DNA of 7,092 bases, taken from contig CALMNY010000052.1 in NCBI GenBank assembly GCA_937872125.1, positions 1-7,092 of the forward strand, given 5' to 3'. Source of the DNA: an uncultured Candidatus Competibacteraceae bacterium (lineage in GTDB: Bacteria; Pseudomonadota; Gammaproteobacteria; Competibacterales; Competibacteraceae). The position numbers and the translations under genes are program-made. This document shows, piece by piece, positions 6,285-7,092 of the stretch (position 1 is its first letter; each line of letters begins with the position of its first letter). The notes beneath the pieces were generated by a model that had not been told where the DNA came from, did no database searches, and was given only the letters and a program-made list of their open reading frames with translations.

Positions 6285-6313
6285 ACTATACGCGACTTAC
6301 CGGGGGAAATTTC
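6285..6313 (-). promoter_or_regulatory. Candidate promoter of the wza-wzc operon
   Basis: The minus strand has TATAGT (6290-6285), 5 of 6 to the -10 consensus. The hexamer 17 nt upstream, GAAATT (6313-6308), is a poor -35, which suggests a need for an activator. A tandem repeat at 6311-6330 overlaps the -35 and extends upstream, the usual place for such a site. Transcription would begin near 6278. Confidence 0.45.
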
Positions 6314-6330
6314 TGACCGATTCTGACCGA
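6311..6330. repeat. Perfect tandem 10-bp direct repeat, likely activator or operator site
   Basis: TTCTGACCGA occurs twice head to tail (6311-6320 and 6321-6330), with no mismatch and no continuation on either side. Read towards wza it is TCGGTCAGAA twice. Ten base pairs is about one helical turn, so two protein subunits would bind the same face of the DNA, as OmpR/PhoB-type regulators do. It abuts the -35 of the candidate wza promoter. Confidence 0.6.
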
Positions 6331-6474
6331 CGCCGCGCGGGCCGTGCCCGCGGGTAGCGCCGGGCGCCTCCGGGCGGGGAACGCCCTGCCACCGGACGGC
6401 TGTGCGGTGGGCGGCTTGCCGGGGCGCGCCACGGATTGGCGCCGGTCTTGCGGTGCCCCGCCGTGCGGTTTTTT
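6331..6474 (+). ncRNA. Candidate structured small RNA ending in a T6 tract
   Basis: This gene-free stretch has a run of perfect short stems on the plus strand: CGCGGGC/GCCCGCG (6336-6352, 3-nt loop), GGGCG/CGCCC (6372-6386), CCACCG/CGGTGG (6389-6410), and GGCGC/GCGCC (6423-6443). The last, CCGC/GCGG (6458-6468), is followed directly by six T. No plus-strand coding gene lies upstream that would need a terminator, which is the argument for a local transcript. No convincing plus-strand promoter was found and the GC content favours chance stems, so this is speculative. Confidence 0.25.
6458..6474 (+). terminator. Weak intrinsic terminator-like element
   Basis: CCGC (6458-6461), loop CGT, GCGG (6465-6468), then T6 (6469-6474). 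The stem has only four pairs, though all are G-C. The CCGC arm can also pair with an upstream GCGG (6450-6453), giving two mutually exclusive stems. It would shield the downstream promoter from transcription arriving from the left. Confidence 0.35.
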
Positions 6475-6485
6475 GTTAGTTCTGT

Positions 6486-6514
6486 TTGCCATTACCGACC
6501 TTTTTTGATATGCT
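6486..6514 (+). promoter_or_regulatory. Sigma70-like promoter of the plus-strand gene
   Basis: TTGCCA (6486-6491, 5 of 6 to the -35 consensus), a 17-nt spacer, and TATGCT (6509-6514, 4 of 6 to the -10 consensus) preceded by TGA, giving an extended -10 (TGnTATGCT). The region is AT-rich against a GC-rich background. Start of transcription is expected near 6521, giving a leader of about 63 nt. Confidence 0.6.
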
Positions 6515-6523
6515 ATTTTCCAA

Positions 6524-6544
6524 CGTCAGGGGCCAACCCTGACG
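6524..6544 (+). promoter_or_regulatory. Perfect 8-bp hairpin in the 5' leader of the plus-strand gene
   Basis: CGTCAGGG (6524-6531) and CCCTGACG (6537-6544) pair without mismatch around GCCAA. The hairpin lies at the predicted 5' end of the mRNA and no T-run follows, so it is not a terminator. It could stabilise the mRNA or, as DNA, be an inverted-repeat operator just downstream of the promoter. Confidence 0.5.
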
Positions 6545-6583
6545 GGCATTTCCCCTTATCGCTCTCCGCCGGAGGATTCGCAC

Positions 6584-7090
6584 ATGGCCAACAATTACAC
6601 TGATTTCTCCTTTATGTTGCCGCTGCCTGAGGGCCAATACCGCGCCGAGCTGGCGGCGTTTGTCGCGGCGTACGAGGCGGAGAAAGCCACGGCGGGGAAA
6701 GGGCTGTTTGGGGCAGATGATGCCGAGGAGGCAACGCGGGTGGCGACAAGTGAGGTGGCGCCAGAGGGGATGAATGAGGACGACTGGTATTTGCAGTATG
6801 CGGGGGTTGATTATCAGGTCGAAGAGCACGGTCTCTGGGTCAGCGCCCAGAACAGCGAGGGCAACGTGGATGCGGCGGTGCTCCTCGCCCGCCGGTTCCT
6901 GACGCACTTTGGCCTGGATAACCACGGCGTCGTGATCGAATGGGCCTGCACCTGCTCGAAGCCGCGGCTGGGGGAGTTCTATGGCGGCGCCGTGCTGGTG
7001 ACAACCGAGGATGAATACGTCGTCAACCCCGGTGACTTTTGCGCACAGGAAGCCCAGCGCCGCCAGGTGCCCCTGCTGAAGACCTGCTGA
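6584..7090 (+). CDS. Uncharacterised acidic cytoplasmic protein
   Basis: This encodes 168 aa, complete, ending in TGA at 7088-7090. The ATG at 6584 has GGAGG eight bases upstream and a leader and promoter in the right places. I do not recognise a named family. There is no signal peptide or membrane segment. It begins MANNYTDFSFMLPLPEGQYR, has a central acidic helical part (residues 43-67), then HGLWVSAQNSEGNVDAAVLL (82-101) and a helix ARRFLTHFGL (102-111). The C-terminal part has strand-like VVIEWACTCSKPR (116-128) and EFYGGAVLVTTEDE (131-144), which look like the most conserved parts. Cys122 and Cys124 form a CxC, with further Cys at 153 and 168; metal or redox binding is possible but not shown. 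It is divergent from the export operon, so a shared function is not implied. The early codons and promoter are AT-richer than the operon. Confidence 0.85.
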   Translation: MANNYTDFSFMLPLPEGQYRAELAAFVAAYEAEKATAGKGLFGADDAEEATRVATSEVAPEGMNEDDWYLQYAGVDYQVEEHGLWVSAQNSEGNVDAAVLLARRFLTHFGLDNHGVVIEWACTCSKPRLGEFYGGAVLVTTEDEYVVNPGDFCAQEAQRRQVPLLKTC

Positions 7091-7092
7091 AG

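Larger units (their letters stand above)
6158..6583. other. 426-nt divergent intergenic region between wza and the plus-strand gene
   Basis: No coding gene is supported here. Moving from wza outwards it holds a leader of about 120 nt with two hairpins, a candidate wza promoter with a tandem 10-bp repeat, about 140 nt of GC-rich hairpin-forming sequence ending in T6, a sigma70-like promoter, and a hairpin leader for the gene at 6584. GGGCGCCTCCGGG occurs twice, at 6202-6214 and 6362-6374. Base composition shifts sharply to AT-rich from 6469 to about 6520. The individual elements are listed separately. Confidence 0.8.

Noticed and set aside
6158..6286. N-terminal extension of wza
   Set aside because: It would place a long non-signal stretch before a clear lipoprotein signal. 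GGAGG with good spacing supports the start at 6157, and the candidate -10 overlaps the upstream start.
6202..6374. 13-nt direct repeat GGGCGCCTCCGGG (6202-6214 and 6362-6374) as mobile-element ends or att sites
   Set aside because: There is no transposase or integrase, and the repeats are short, GC-rich and only 160 bp apart. Chance is likely.

Overview
This GC-rich bacterial window carries an envelope polysaccharide export module and its flanking control regions. Signal-peptide and lipobox style, Shine-Dalgarno-led starts and the Wza/Wzc pairing fit a GC-rich proteobacterium, more likely gamma- than betaproteobacterial. That placement is inferred from protein style, since no marker gene is present.

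Layout: four genes on the minus strand form a tight operon transcribed from about 6.28 kb leftwards. They are a Wza/GumB-type outer-membrane export lipoprotein (6157-5363), a Wzc-type chain-length regulator fused to a BY tyrosine kinase (5342-2982), a tail-anchored J-domain protein (2978-2310), and a membrane-anchored helical-repeat protein with a C-terminal beta-rich domain (2313-964). The gaps are 20 nt, 3 nt and a 4-nt ATGA overlap. After 142 nt with its own candidate promoter comes a secreted FecR-like small protein (821-189). The left edge (1-188) holds hairpins, a candidate minus-strand promoter with an A-tract, and a Shine-Dalgarno sequence at bases 1-6, suggesting that another minus-strand gene begins just outside the window.

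The 426-nt region 6158-6583 separates the operon from a divergent plus-strand gene of unknown function (6584-7090). It holds a candidate wza promoter with a perfect tandem 10-bp repeat at the -35 region, a GC-rich string of hairpins ending in a T6 tract (possible small RNA on the plus strand), a good sigma70-like promoter for the divergent gene, and a perfect 8-bp hairpin in that gene's leader.

Working model: Wza and Wzc form the trans-envelope exporter, with polymer length and export controlled by autophosphorylation of the Wzc tail, here a pure (Tyr-Gly)8 repeat. The J-domain and helical-repeat/beta-domain proteins are the least explained parts. Their coupling suggests they act with the exporter, for example by recruiting DnaK to the inner face of the complex and by binding polymer or partner proteins in the periplasm. 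No glycosyltransferase, flippase, polymerase, phosphatase, exosortase, mobile element, tRNA, rRNA or CRISPR array is seen here.
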